Positions 13,784 to 21,417 of a stretch of 21,905 bases of DNA are shown piece by piece. The number at the start of each line of letters is the position of its first letter. Position 1 is the stretch's first letter. This DNA is from UBA7692 sp964552715 (GTDB lineage Bacteria > Bacteroidota > Bacteroidia > Chitinophagales > LD1). Both the position numbers and the translations under genes were made by a program. The notes beneath the pieces were generated by a model that had not been told where the DNA came from, did not search any database, and saw only the letters and a program-made list of their open reading frames with translations. Location of the stretch: positions 1-21,905 of the forward strand of contig CAZKHZ010000043.1 of the NCBI GenBank assembly GCA_964552715.1, written 5' to 3'.

Positions 13784-14002
13784 TTAGTCTTTAATCCATT
13801 TACCACCGTCAGTTTTGCATTGTGCTTCGCTTTCTGCATAGTTATCTAAATTAACTAAAGGTCCAAGACTGTTATCCTTACAAACCGTTGTGTTGTTTGA
13901 GATTTGATTTCCATTGCCGCCTTCGCAATGTCCACATTTTTTACAAGATGTAAAAGAAGACATAACTGCAATTGCTACAACTGCGAAAAATAATTTTTTC
14001 AT
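13784..14002 (-). CDS. Small Cys-rich lipoprotein A
   Basis: 72 residues from the ATG at 14002; an upstream in-frame ATG at 14032 would put ten residues ahead of the signal peptide. MKKLFFAVVAIAVMSSFTSC is a lipoprotein signal with the lipidated-type Cys20. The mature start is CKKCGHC (Cys20, 23, 26), followed by Cys41 and Cys62 and a terminal GGKWIKD. The pattern matches the neighbouring gene at 14112-14321, its tandem paralogue. The product is probably an outer-membrane lipoprotein; CxxCxxC could bind metal or form disulfides (inference). No function is known to me. A TTG-N20-TATTATTG promoter lies upstream. Confidence 0.75.
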   Translation of the reverse strand: MKKLFFAVVAIAVMSSFTSCKKCGHCEGGNGNQISNNTTVCKDNSLGPLVNLDNYAESEAQCKTDGGKWIKD

Positions 14003-14034
14003 ATTTTTTATTTTGTTGGTTAATAAATACACCG

Positions 14035-14065
14035 CAATAATAATAGATTAGATAAAAAGTATCAA
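14035..14065 (-). promoter_or_regulatory. Candidate promoter of lipoprotein gene A
   Basis: On the minus strand TTG (14065-14063), a 20-base spacer, then TATTATTG (14042-14035), one mismatch from TAnnTTTG. It lies 32 bases before the ATG at 14002, so gene A need not depend on gene B for transcription. Confidence 0.4.
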
Positions 14066-14111
14066 GTTAATTTCATCCTTTTATGCACAGATTCTTACCC
14101 GAGCAATCATT

Positions 14112-14321
14112 TTACTTGACAATGACCCATTTACCCTTTTTTGCACTGCAGTCTGCTTTTTGGTAATCATACTCTTGTACTGTACCAGGTATCAAAGATG
14201 CTCCCTTACAATAAGCAGATGTATTTCCATTCAGTCCAAAATCACAATAGCCACACTTTTTACAAGAGTTCATGCCAGTGATTACGGCAGTGATTATAAA
14301 AGCGAATGCTAATTTTTTCAT
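14112..14321 (-). CDS. Small Cys-rich lipoprotein B
   Basis: 69 residues. The signal MKKLAFAFIITAVITGMNSC ends in the lipidated-type Cys20. Mature start CKKCGYC (Cys20, 23, 26), further Cys38 and Cys58, and terminal KGKWVIVK. The first three Cys and the final C-x(4)-GKW-[IV] block align with lipoprotein A, so the pair arose by tandem duplication; the middle parts have diverged. Its own promoter lies in the 3' end of menC. Function is unknown. Confidence 0.75.
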   Translation of the reverse strand: MKKLAFAFIITAVITGMNSCKKCGYCDFGLNGNTSAYCKGASLIPGTVQEYDYQKADCSAKKGKWVIVK

Positions 14322-14340
14322 GTTGTAATACTATTTAATT

Positions 14341-15369
14341 TTACGAAGGTAACTCATTAGCGTTAATCCACAATTCTCCATTCCTGATTTCCAATTTAGA
14401 GGCTGTATTATTTTCATACAATCCACCGGTTCCTAAGCCCTGTGGCATGGAGGTGTTTTTTGTAAAAACCCACTGTGCTATTGCATTCAATCCAACATTA
14501 CTTTCTAAAGCAGAAGTAACCCACCAGCCAATGTTTTTACGCTTAGCAAGTTCAATCCAGTCATCACAACTAAAAAATCCGCCAAGCAAACTTGGTTTTA
14601 AAATAATATAGTGCGGATTGATTTTTTCTAATAATTCGCCTCGCTTCTCCACACTAAAAACACCGATTAGTTCTTCATCTAAAGCTACATCCATAATGCC
14701 TGATGCACATATTTCATGCATCAATTCAAACTGCTTAGGCTTGATAGGTTGCTCAATAGAATGAATGTCAAATGCAGCAAGTGCTTTTAGTTTTTCAAAA
14801 ACATTTAATGAATCAAAAGCCCCGTTTGCATCTAAACGCAATTCAATTTGTTCTTTACTGAACTGCTTTCTAATTCCTTCAATTATTTTCAATTCAGTTG
14901 CAAATGCTAATGCCCCAACTTTTAGCTTCACACATTTAAAACCCTGTGCAATCTTTTCTTGGATTTGTTGATGCATAAAGTTTTCATCGCCCATCCATAT
15001 CAAACCATTGATTGGAATGCCTTTCAAACCCTTAGTGAAATCACTTTCAAACAATACATCTGGCTTATTTGAACTGAGAGCCATCAAAGCCATTTCTAAA
15101 CCACACACTATGGATGGATACGCTACAATAAGTTGATGTAGATTTGCGAAATGCCAGTCCATATTTTCACATACAGATTGAAGTTTTGCCTCGTAATTTT
15201 CCAAATCATCAACACTTAAACCTTCTATAAAACTGCATTCGCCTACACCAACTTTTTTGCCATCAGTTATTTCTAAAAAGTAACCATTCTTATGCGTCAT
15301 ATTACCTCGCGATGTAAGCACGGGAGTTTTAAACTGTAGTGAATACTTTTTGAAGGAAGCAGTAATCAT
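14341..15369 (-). CDS. menC: o-Succinylbenzoate synthase, enolase superfamily
   Basis: 342 residues. It dehydrates SHCHC to o-succinylbenzoate in menaquinone synthesis, in the cytosol. The enolase-superfamily active site can be read in order: Lys148 and Lys150 in KLKVG, Asp180 in RLDANG, Glu206 in SIEQPI, Asp231 in ALDEEL, Lys258 in ILKPSLLGG. Short length and the WWVTSALESNVGLNAIAQW block favour MenC over dipeptide epimerase, though the superfamily is functionally mixed. Its ATG is three bases from the GH31 gene's stop, so the two are probably co-transcribed. No other men genes are in the window. Confidence 0.85.
   Translation of the reverse strand: MITASFKKYSLQFKTPVLTSRGNMTHKNGYFLEITDGKKVGVGECSFIEGLSVDDLENYEAKLQSVCENMDWHFANLHQLIVAYPSIVCGLEMALMALSSNKPDVLFESDFTKGLKGIPINGLIWMGDENFMHQQIQEKIAQGFKCVKLKVGALAFATELKIIEGIRKQFSKEQIELRLDANGAFDSLNVFEKLKALAAFDIHSIEQPIKPKQFELMHEICASGIMDVALDEELIGVFSVEKRGELLEKINPHYIILKPSLLGGFFSCDDWIELAKRKNIGWWVTSALESNVGLNAIAQWVFTKNTSMPQGLGTGGLYENNTASKLEIRNGELWINANELPS
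14344..14373 (-). promoter_or_regulatory. Promoter of lipoprotein gene B inside the menC 3' end
   Basis: Minus strand TTG (14373-14371), a 19-base spacer, then TACCTTCG (14351-14344), one mismatch from TAnnTTTG. It overlaps the last codons of menC (stop at 14341-14343) and lies 22 bases before the ATG at 14321. The -7 box is identical to that of the cysteine desulfurase gene (7352-7359). Confidence 0.5.
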
Positions 15370-15372
15370 TCT

Positions 15373-16770
15373 TTAAAGTATTGGCTTAAACATATCCAAC
15401 ACCTTTGTGCCTTCGCGCACAAAAACAGGGAATTCATCATAAGTGAAACTCATGGTAGTGGAAGTGCCGCCATCAAATACTTTAGTATTATCAAACAAAT
15501 AAATCCACCGACCACCAGCAGGAAAATTGATGGCAATGCTATTTGCAGGAATTTTCATGATTGGTGTTACAAAAACATCGCTACCTAAAAGATAAGCATA
15601 ACTCGTTCTATCCATGAAATGATACATAGACTTTTTCTGCTTCCATAGACTATCGGCACTATATTGTAAGTAAGGAATCATGGCGTGATGCAGCTTGGTG
15701 TATTTACGATAAATATCTGTTGTATTATTGCTGAACATCCAAGGGCGATGTTCTCCGCCTCCACCATTTTCCATAATAGAACAAAATGCACCAAACTGCG
15801 CCCAGCGAATAAACAAATCCTCAGTTCTTCCTCTTGCTCCATAAGCAGCAATATTTTCTCTGTAGCCGCCAATGTCGGAGCCAAAAGAAAGGTAGCCGAA
15901 TTGGGCACTCAAATACATGTTATCTAAGGCAACTCGCAAGCCTTTATAATCAGGATCTTGATCGCCAACCCAACCTGCCCAACAATTGGAGACATCACTG
16001 AAAGAAAAATTCACTGCATTTACTGAGCTCACACCTAAAATACCATAATAGGTATCAATTGGACGAGTGGTATTCACTCTATCAATTCCTAATTTTTCAC
16101 GCGTGTAAGTGTGGAAGAAATCATAGTATTTTCTTGAGTAATCTACCCTGCTTGGCGCGGCTCCCAATCCTTTGGAATAACCTCCCGTAACTACAAAATC
16201 TGTGCCATCAACTTTCCATCCATCAATACCAATTGCAAGAATGGAGTCAACTCTTTTTTTCCACCATTCAACAGCATCCAGGTTATACCAATCAATAGCA
16301 CTTCCCTTACCTTTCCACCATTTTTGAATCAAAGGGGTAGTATCTGCTGCGCTGTTTGTAATGAAATATCCTTTTGCTGCTGCTTCATCATACATTGGCT
16401 GAGCATCCAAATTGATTACACCTGTAATCCAAACAAAAACACGCACGTCTCTGCTATGGAAATAATCAACCATAGCTTTGGGGTTAGGGTACAAGCTTTT
16501 ATCCCATGAAAAAGTATTGTAGCCAGTTTCCCAAGGACTGTCAATAATGATAGCTCCAACAGGAATATCACGCGATAAATAGTCATCTACAATTTGCTGA
16601 GCCGACTGTTGTGTACTTTCATCTTCCCATACCCAGTGGCGGAAAATCCATTCGGGCCAAGGTGTGGTTTGTGCCTTTTTTAAAGGCGATTCAAATGGCT
16701 TGAATTTATCTTTTGCGCAACCACTTGCAAATAATGCTATTGCAATAATTAAATAGAAGTAATTCTTCAT
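15373..16770 (-). CDS. Short glycoside hydrolase family 31 lipoprotein
   Basis: 465 residues against 650-800 for most GH31 enzymes. MKNYFYLIIAIALFASGC is a lipoprotein signal (Cys18). The usual N-terminal beta-sandwich is absent: the catalytic barrel starts almost directly (PWPEWIFRHWVWEDES at 37-52). Catalytic features are present: nucleophile-type Asp188 in GWKVDGTDF, acid/base-type Asp270 in GWVGDQDPD, FGSDIGGY at 296-303, and EHRPW at 340-344. A small C-terminal beta domain follows (FPVFVREGTKV). GH31 enzymes are retaining alpha-glycosidases (glucosidase, xylosidase, sulfoquinovosidase and others); the specificity here is unknown. It is probably anchored facing the periplasm or cell surface. 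No SusC/SusD or other saccharide-utilisation genes accompany it; menC follows directly. Confidence 0.85.
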   Translation of the reverse strand: MKNYFYLIIAIALFASGCAKDKFKPFESPLKKAQTTPWPEWIFRHWVWEDESTQQSAQQIVDDYLSRDIPVGAIIIDSPWETGYNTFSWDKSLYPNPKAMVDYFHSRDVRVFVWITGVINLDAQPMYDEAAAKGYFITNSAADTTPLIQKWWKGKGSAIDWYNLDAVEWWKKRVDSILAIGIDGWKVDGTDFVVTGGYSKGLGAAPSRVDYSRKYYDFFHTYTREKLGIDRVNTTRPIDTYYGILGVSSVNAVNFSFSDVSNCWAGWVGDQDPDYKGLRVALDNMYLSAQFGYLSFGSDIGGYRENIAAYGARGRTEDLFIRWAQFGAFCSIMENGGGGEHRPWMFSNNTTDIYRKYTKLHHAMIPYLQYSADSLWKQKKSMYHFMDRTSYAYLLGSDVFVTPIMKIPANSIAINFPAGGRWIYLFDNTKVFDGGTSTTMSFTYDEFPVFVREGTKVLDMFKPIL

Positions 16771-16850
16771 GCTGCCGGATTTAATTTTATGTGAAACTAA
16801 TAATTGATTTTAGATATTAAACTTATGCAAGATGGTTGAACAGCCAACTG

Positions 16851-18047
16851 CTACTGCTTTCTATATTTTGCATCATATTCATAAACATGTTTCAAAACGG
16901 CAATGTCATTTTCTGAAAGTTGAATACTTCTGCGCTCCATCATTTTTTGGGCTACTTCCAAACCTTTGTCGAAAGTGAAAGTGCGCAACCATTGCGCGCC
17001 ACCCCAACTAAATGATGGAATGAATTTTGGCGGAAAATCACCCCCGAAAATATTAGCACTTACACCAACCACAGTGCCTGTATTAAACATTGTATTGATT
17101 CCGGCTTTACTGTGGTCGCCCATTATCAAACCGCAAAATTGCAAACCTGTATTTCTACTTTTTTCATCAGCATAACTCCACAAATCCACATCGCCATAAT
17201 TGTTTTTGAGGTTACTGTTGTTGGTATCTGCACCAAGGTTACACCATTCGCCAATTACGCTATTGCCAATAAAACCATCGTGTCCTTTATTACTGTAAGC
17301 AAAAAACACGCTGTTGTTTACCTCCCCTCCCACTTTACAATATGGACCAACAGTAGTAGCTCCATAAATTTTCGCACCCATCTTCAAGGTAGCATGTTTG
17401 CCCAAAGCAAAGGGACCACGAATCAAAGAGCCTTCCATCACTTCGGCCTCTTTGCCAATGTAAATTACTCCAGTGTTGGTGTTCAAAATACTGCCTTCAA
17501 CTGTTGCACCTTCCTCTAAAAATAACTTCTGAGTGCTGCCGATAATTTTATTTGAATTACTAAGCGGAGCACTTTTTCTTCCAAAGGTCAGCAAATCAAA
17601 ATCGGAAGAAATGGCGTATTCATTTTGCTTAAAAATATCCCACACGTTTTTAATCAAAACTGTTTCGCCTTCAAATTGTAAAGTCTTAAATTGTTTAGCT
17701 AAGAGTTCAATATTTTGTGAAGTAAAATGATTGCCTGATGAACGAAAAGCTAAGATATCATCATCATGCACCAATGCCTGCTCGGGGTGCAGATTTTGTA
17801 TCAATTCAGCATGAATGATTGAGGGCAACAAAGCTGCGTTTATAAATAAATTATCTCCTTGAAAATTTACAGGAAAAAGTTGTTGCAAATAGGGTTGTGT
17901 TAAGCACGAAACAGGCTTACTTAAATGCTGTTCCCACTTCTCCTTTATGGTAATAATACCTACACGCAATGCAGCAACCGGACGCGTAAAAGTTAACGGC
18001 AGTAGCTGCTTGTGCTGGCGAATTGTTTCAAACAGAATTATATTCAT
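16851..18047 (-). CDS. Alternative bacterial GlmU-type sugar nucleotidyltransferase with left-handed beta-helix
   Basis: 398 residues, close to the length of the TIGR03991-type protein of Bacteroidota. The N-terminal half starts IILFETIRQHKQLLPLTFTR then PVAALRVG, the reduced nucleotidyltransferase pattern of this family rather than the LAAGxGTRM loop of classical GlmU. From about residue 165 to 340 it has isoleucine-patch hexapeptides, including GSLIRGPFALGKHATLK, KGHDGFIGNSVIGEWCNLGA and the TNNSNLKNNYG block. The family is proposed to make UDP-N-acetylglucosamine (uridylyl transfer plus acetylation) for peptidoglycan and LPS, in the cytosol; this role is inferred. It lies 34 bases after the carboxylase gene and is probably in its transcript. 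Confidence 0.85.
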   Translation of the reverse strand: MNIILFETIRQHKQLLPLTFTRPVAALRVGIITIKEKWEQHLSKPVSCLTQPYLQQLFPVNFQGDNLFINAALLPSIIHAELIQNLHPEQALVHDDDILAFRSSGNHFTSQNIELLAKQFKTLQFEGETVLIKNVWDIFKQNEYAISSDFDLLTFGRKSAPLSNSNKIIGSTQKLFLEEGATVEGSILNTNTGVIYIGKEAEVMEGSLIRGPFALGKHATLKMGAKIYGATTVGPYCKVGGEVNNSVFFAYSNKGHDGFIGNSVIGEWCNLGADTNNSNLKNNYGDVDLWSYADEKSRNTGLQFCGLIMGDHSKAGINTMFNTGTVVGVSANIFGGDFPPKFIPSFSWGGAQWLRTFTFDKGLEVAQKMMERRSIQLSENDIAVLKHVYEYDAKYRKQ

Positions 18048-18081
18048 TTATTTAAGAATTTAATAGTCGAACACATTAAAA

Positions 18082-19620
18082 CTACAACGGAATATTGTCG
18101 TGTTTCTTTTTTGGCAATTTCACCGCTTTGTTCTCCAACATTTTAAAAGCGTTCATCAATTTTTTACGCGTTAGAGATGGCTCAATTACTTCATCTACAA
18201 ATCCACGTGCTGCAGCCTTGTATGGATTGGCAAAAGCTTCTTTGTATTGGGCTTCCACTTCGGCAAGTTTTGCAGCAGCATCATTTGCAGCAGCAATCTC
18301 TTTTTTGAAAATAATTTCGGCTGCACCTTTTGCACCCATCACTGCAATTTCTGCATTTGGCCAAGCGTAATTCATATCAGCACCAATGTGTTTACTGTTC
18401 ATTACATCATATGCACCGCCATAAGCTTTGCGCACTATCACCGTAACTTTTGGCACGGTAGCTTCAGAAAATGCGAACAACAATTTTGCGCCATTAGTAA
18501 TGATGGCATTCCACTCTTGGTCGGTGCCAGGTAAAAATCCTGGCACATCTACCAAAGTTAAAAGTGGAATATTAAACGCATCGCAAAAACGAACAAATCG
18601 CGCACCTTTTTTAGAGGAATTTATATCTAAAACTCCAGCCAAAACAGCAGGTTGATTAGCAACAATACCAATACTTTTTCCACCAATTCTTGAGAAGCCT
18701 ACAACTATGTTTTCGGCATAGTCTTTATGCACTTCAAAAAAAGAATTTGCATCAGTAATTTCTTCAATTACTTCGCGAATATCATAAGGCTGCAATGGAT
18801 TGTCAGGAATTATACCATCCAGCTTTGCTCGTTCTTCATTATTTATTTCATAAGGCAAATCTGGCACACCATCCTCACAATTTTGAGGCACATAACTGAG
18901 TAGTTTCTTTATGCCATTAATACATTCCACTTCGTTTGCGTAAGCAAAATGTGTAACGCCACTTTTGGTTGCATGTGTGTGTGCACCGCCCAATTCTTCG
19001 CTGGTTACTTCCTCGTGCGTTACGGTTTTTACAACGTTAGGTCCGGTAACAAACATATAGGAAGTGTTTTCTACCATCATAATAAAATCGGTGATGGCTG
19101 GCGAATACACCGCACCGCCTGCGCATGGACCCAGAATTGCAGAAATTTGTGGCACCACGCCACTTGCCAAAGTGTTGCGATAAAATATATCGGCATAGCC
19201 ACCAAGGCTTACAACCCCTTCCTGAATTCTGGCACCACCGCTATCATTTAAACCAATAACAGGTGCACCATTTTTCATTGCCAAATCCATGATTTTGCAA
19301 ATTTTCTCAGCGTGTGTTTCGCTTAGTGCACCACCAAAAACAGTAAAGTCTTGCGAAAAAACATACACCAATCTGCCATGGATTCTTCCATATCCCGTCA
19401 CTACGCCATCTCCAGGAAAAATCTGTTTTTCTAAACCAAACTCACGCGAACGGTGCTCTACCAGCATTCCGATTTCTTCAAAAGTTCCGGCATCTATTAA
19501 TAAATCTACACGCTCGCGGGCGGTGAGCTTGCCCTTTTTATGTTGCGCATCTATTTTATCCTGCCCCCCGCCAAGCAAAGCCTGTGCGCGTTTTTGGTCT
19601 AATACATTTGATTTTCCCAT
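18082..19620 (-). CDS. Acyl-CoA carboxylase beta subunit (carboxyltransferase; propionyl/methylmalonyl-CoA type)
   Basis: 512 residues, the standard length. It has the two crotonase-like halves of carboxyltransferases: N-half blocks LTARERVDLL at 32-41, GGALSETHAEKI at 96-107, GGARIQEG at 128-135, and the oxyanion-type GPCAGGAVYSP at 164-174; C-half blocks DVPGFLPGTDQEW, the EATVPKVTVI stretch, AYGGAYDVMNSKH and YAWPNAEIAVMGA. It moves CO2 from biotin to propionyl-CoA or a related acyl-CoA, or runs in reverse as methylmalonyl-CoA decarboxylase alpha. No biotin carboxylase or biotin carrier gene is in the window, so the partner lies elsewhere. A good TTG-N22-TAGGTTTG promoter lies just upstream, making it the first gene of the leftward run. 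Confidence 0.93.
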   Translation of the reverse strand: MGKSNVLDQKRAQALLGGGQDKIDAQHKKGKLTARERVDLLIDAGTFEEIGMLVEHRSREFGLEKQIFPGDGVVTGYGRIHGRLVYVFSQDFTVFGGALSETHAEKICKIMDLAMKNGAPVIGLNDSGGARIQEGVVSLGGYADIFYRNTLASGVVPQISAILGPCAGGAVYSPAITDFIMMVENTSYMFVTGPNVVKTVTHEEVTSEELGGAHTHATKSGVTHFAYANEVECINGIKKLLSYVPQNCEDGVPDLPYEINNEERAKLDGIIPDNPLQPYDIREVIEEITDANSFFEVHKDYAENIVVGFSRIGGKSIGIVANQPAVLAGVLDINSSKKGARFVRFCDAFNIPLLTLVDVPGFLPGTDQEWNAIITNGAKLLFAFSEATVPKVTVIVRKAYGGAYDVMNSKHIGADMNYAWPNAEIAVMGAKGAAEIIFKKEIAAANDAAAKLAEVEAQYKEAFANPYKAAARGFVDEVIEPSLTRKKLMNAFKMLENKAVKLPKKKHDNIPL

Positions 19621-19636
19621 GTCAATTTTATGCTGA

Positions 19637-19669
19637 CAAACCTAAGCGATTTTTCGAGTTGAAAATCAA
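19637..19669 (-). promoter_or_regulatory. Promoter of the carboxylase gene
   Basis: Minus strand TTG (19669-19667), a 22-base spacer, then TAGGTTTG (19644-19637), a perfect TAnnTTTG. The leader to the ATG at 19620 is about 10-15 bases. Confidence 0.5.
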
Positions 19670-19797
19670 TGAAACTGAATTTATACAATTGTTAATTCTA
19701 AAGCCTTTAGAAAATCTTTAGCGTTTGAGTGAACCAAATAGTTTTTCCCATCGTATAAAATGTTACCCTCAAAATTAATAATGAAAACTTCTCTTAG

Positions 19798-21246
19798 ATG
19801 AAACGAGTTCTATCTGCTGCAATGCAAAACTATGGCAATGCACCTCAGGATGTAAATTCCCCTTCGCATTCTACTAATGAAGTTGTAACAGCGTTTCTTG
19901 AATCGAAGCGAAACTCCTTGATTACAAGGGTTAATATTTTTGCGCAATTGAAAGACGGATTTGAGTTTTTACTCAAATTGGGGATTGATGCTGACATGCC
20001 TTTTCGCGAAGCAAAACTGATACGCTTTACTAATTTGATATGTGTGCTGGTTGTTTTTGGAATCATTCTTTACATACCTTATTCTATTGCTACAGGAAGT
20101 TATTATTTGGCTGCAATTGAAGCGGTGGATGCCGCATTAGTTGCTTCTGCGCTTTATTTTTCACACAAAAAACAATACTCAACTTCAAAGTTCATTTTGA
20201 TAGGTGTGGTGAATGTGTTTATTTATATAAATGCCTGTTACATCGGTCACGATGCCAACATTCAGCACTTTTATGTATTGATAAACATTGTACCTTTTCT
20301 GGTTTTTAGATTGAATCAGGTGAAGCACATTGCAGCAGCGGTTTGTATGACAATTGCTTGGTTTATTACTTATCAATTTACATACCATCATTTTGTTGGA
20401 ATAAATTTGCCGCTAGAAGTACAAGCAGGCACAAAACAAATTGGCACATGGTTAGATTTTGTTCTGTTTGCCTCAGCTATTTATATATTGGCAAAAAACA
20501 ATTTTGATGTGGAAGAAGCACTTGCCGGAAGCAATCAAATTTTGCAGACACAAACTGTAGAACTTAAACGTAGCAATGAAGATTTAGAGCAATTTGCTTA
20601 CATCATTTCGCATGATTTGAGGGTTCCTTTGCGCAACATTAATAACTTTTTAACGCTGTTGGAAAGAAGGCACGCGCCCGAGCTAAAACAAGAAGCGAAA
20701 GACTTTATTGGATACTCGGTGAGTGGTTCAAAGCGACTGGAAAGGTTAATTGAAGATTTGCTTTCGTATAGTAAAGTGGGGCGCAATTTGCCACCAACAC
20801 AAACTGTAGAAGCTGCTGAAGTATTGAAAATAATTCAGTTTGAGATGAAGGATAAAGTGCTTCGTCCGAATAACAAAATTTCGGTGGAAGGAAATATGCC
20901 TGCTTTGCGCAATGTGCACAGCACAATGGTGTATCACGTTTTTCAAAACTTAATTACTAATGGCTTGAAGTTTAATAAAAATGAAAAGCCAGAGGTTGTG
21001 ATAAGTGTGAAAGAGGATAAAGCAAATTATGTGTTTCAGGTGAAAGACAATGGCATTGGTATACCTATGGAATACAAAAATAAATTGTTCCAAATGTTTA
21101 AACGCTTACATACCGAAGAGGAGTTTCAAGGCACGGGTATGGGTTTGGCAATTTGCAAACGCATAGTAAATTTCTACAAAGGGGAGGTTTGGTTTGAGAG
21201 CGAAACAGGCAGAGGCACTTCGTTTTACTTTTCGATTCCTAAGTAA
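19798..21246 (+). CDS. Membrane sensor histidine kinase, orphan
   Basis: 482 residues. After about 70 soluble N-terminal residues come some six membrane segments (about 78-98, 101-121, 131-150, 155-171, 176-196, 217-232) with short loops, then a coiled-coil-like linker (240-265). The HisKA block has phosphoacceptor His272 in ISHDLRVPLRNI. The ATPase domain has the N-box NLITNGLKFNK (Asn384 region), G1 VKDNGIGIP at 415-423, and G2 GTGMGLAICKRI at 445-456. The SVSGSKRLERLIEDLLSYSK stretch resembles Cph1-type kinases. No PAS or periplasmic sensor domain is visible, so the signal is probably sensed in the membrane. No response regulator is adjacent. An earlier or later start (ATG at 19822) is possible. 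Confidence 0.9.
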   Translation: MKRVLSAAMQNYGNAPQDVNSPSHSTNEVVTAFLESKRNSLITRVNIFAQLKDGFEFLLKLGIDADMPFREAKLIRFTNLICVLVVFGIILYIPYSIATGSYYLAAIEAVDAALVASALYFSHKKQYSTSKFILIGVVNVFIYINACYIGHDANIQHFYVLINIVPFLVFRLNQVKHIAAAVCMTIAWFITYQFTYHHFVGINLPLEVQAGTKQIGTWLDFVLFASAIYILAKNNFDVEEALAGSNQILQTQTVELKRSNEDLEQFAYIISHDLRVPLRNINNFLTLLERRHAPELKQEAKDFIGYSVSGSKRLERLIEDLLSYSKVGRNLPPTQTVEAAEVLKIIQFEMKDKVLRPNNKISVEGNMPALRNVHSTMVYHVFQNLITNGLKFNKNEKPEVVISVKEDKANYVFQVKDNGIGIPMEYKNKLFQMFKRLHTEEEFQGTGMGLAICKRIVNFYKGEVWFESETGRGTSFYFSIPK

Positions 21247-21316
21247 GGAGTTTTAAGTTCCAAGTCGAAAGTAACAAGTAAACAGCCCTTTATCTGTTAC
21301 TTGCAACTCGTTACTT
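21241..21316. repeat. Heptamer-repeat hairpin (AAGTNNN words)
   Basis: From 21255 four in-register heptamers read AAGTTCC, AAGTCGA, AAGTAAC, AAGTAAA; the register extends back through GAGTTTT (21248) and AAGTAAG (21241), which contains the kinase stop. The other arm, 21296-21316, is GTTACTT, GCAACTC, GTTACTT, the complementary words. GAAAGTAAC (21267-21275) pairs exactly with GTTACTTTC (21310-21318). It may serve as the terminator of the kinase gene. Same design as 1291-1350 and 7208-7269 with a different word. Confidence 0.65.
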
Positions 21317-21382
21317 TCTATCTACTCCCACCTTTTTTCAACATCATTCACATAAAACTTTTTCCAAACCCGCCCTTTCTGT

Positions 21383-21390
21383 TATTTTCG
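21383..21390 (+). promoter_or_regulatory. Candidate -7 element (TATTTTCG) for atpG
   Basis: TATTTTCG followed by CACC, one mismatch from TAnnTTTG and nearly identical to the element before gap (1630-1637). It lies 27 bases before the atpG ATG. No good -33 box is seen. Confidence 0.35.
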
Positions 21391-21417
21391 CACCGCTTTT
21401 TGGAAAAGCATAAAGTC

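Noticed and set aside
17112..17519. 135-codon plus-strand open frame
   Set aside because: Antisense shadow of the beta-helix part of the GlmU-like gene.
13784..19620. Menaquinone or polysaccharide-utilisation gene cluster
   Set aside because: Only menC and one GH31 gene are present; no other men genes, SusC/SusD pair or regulators are in the window.
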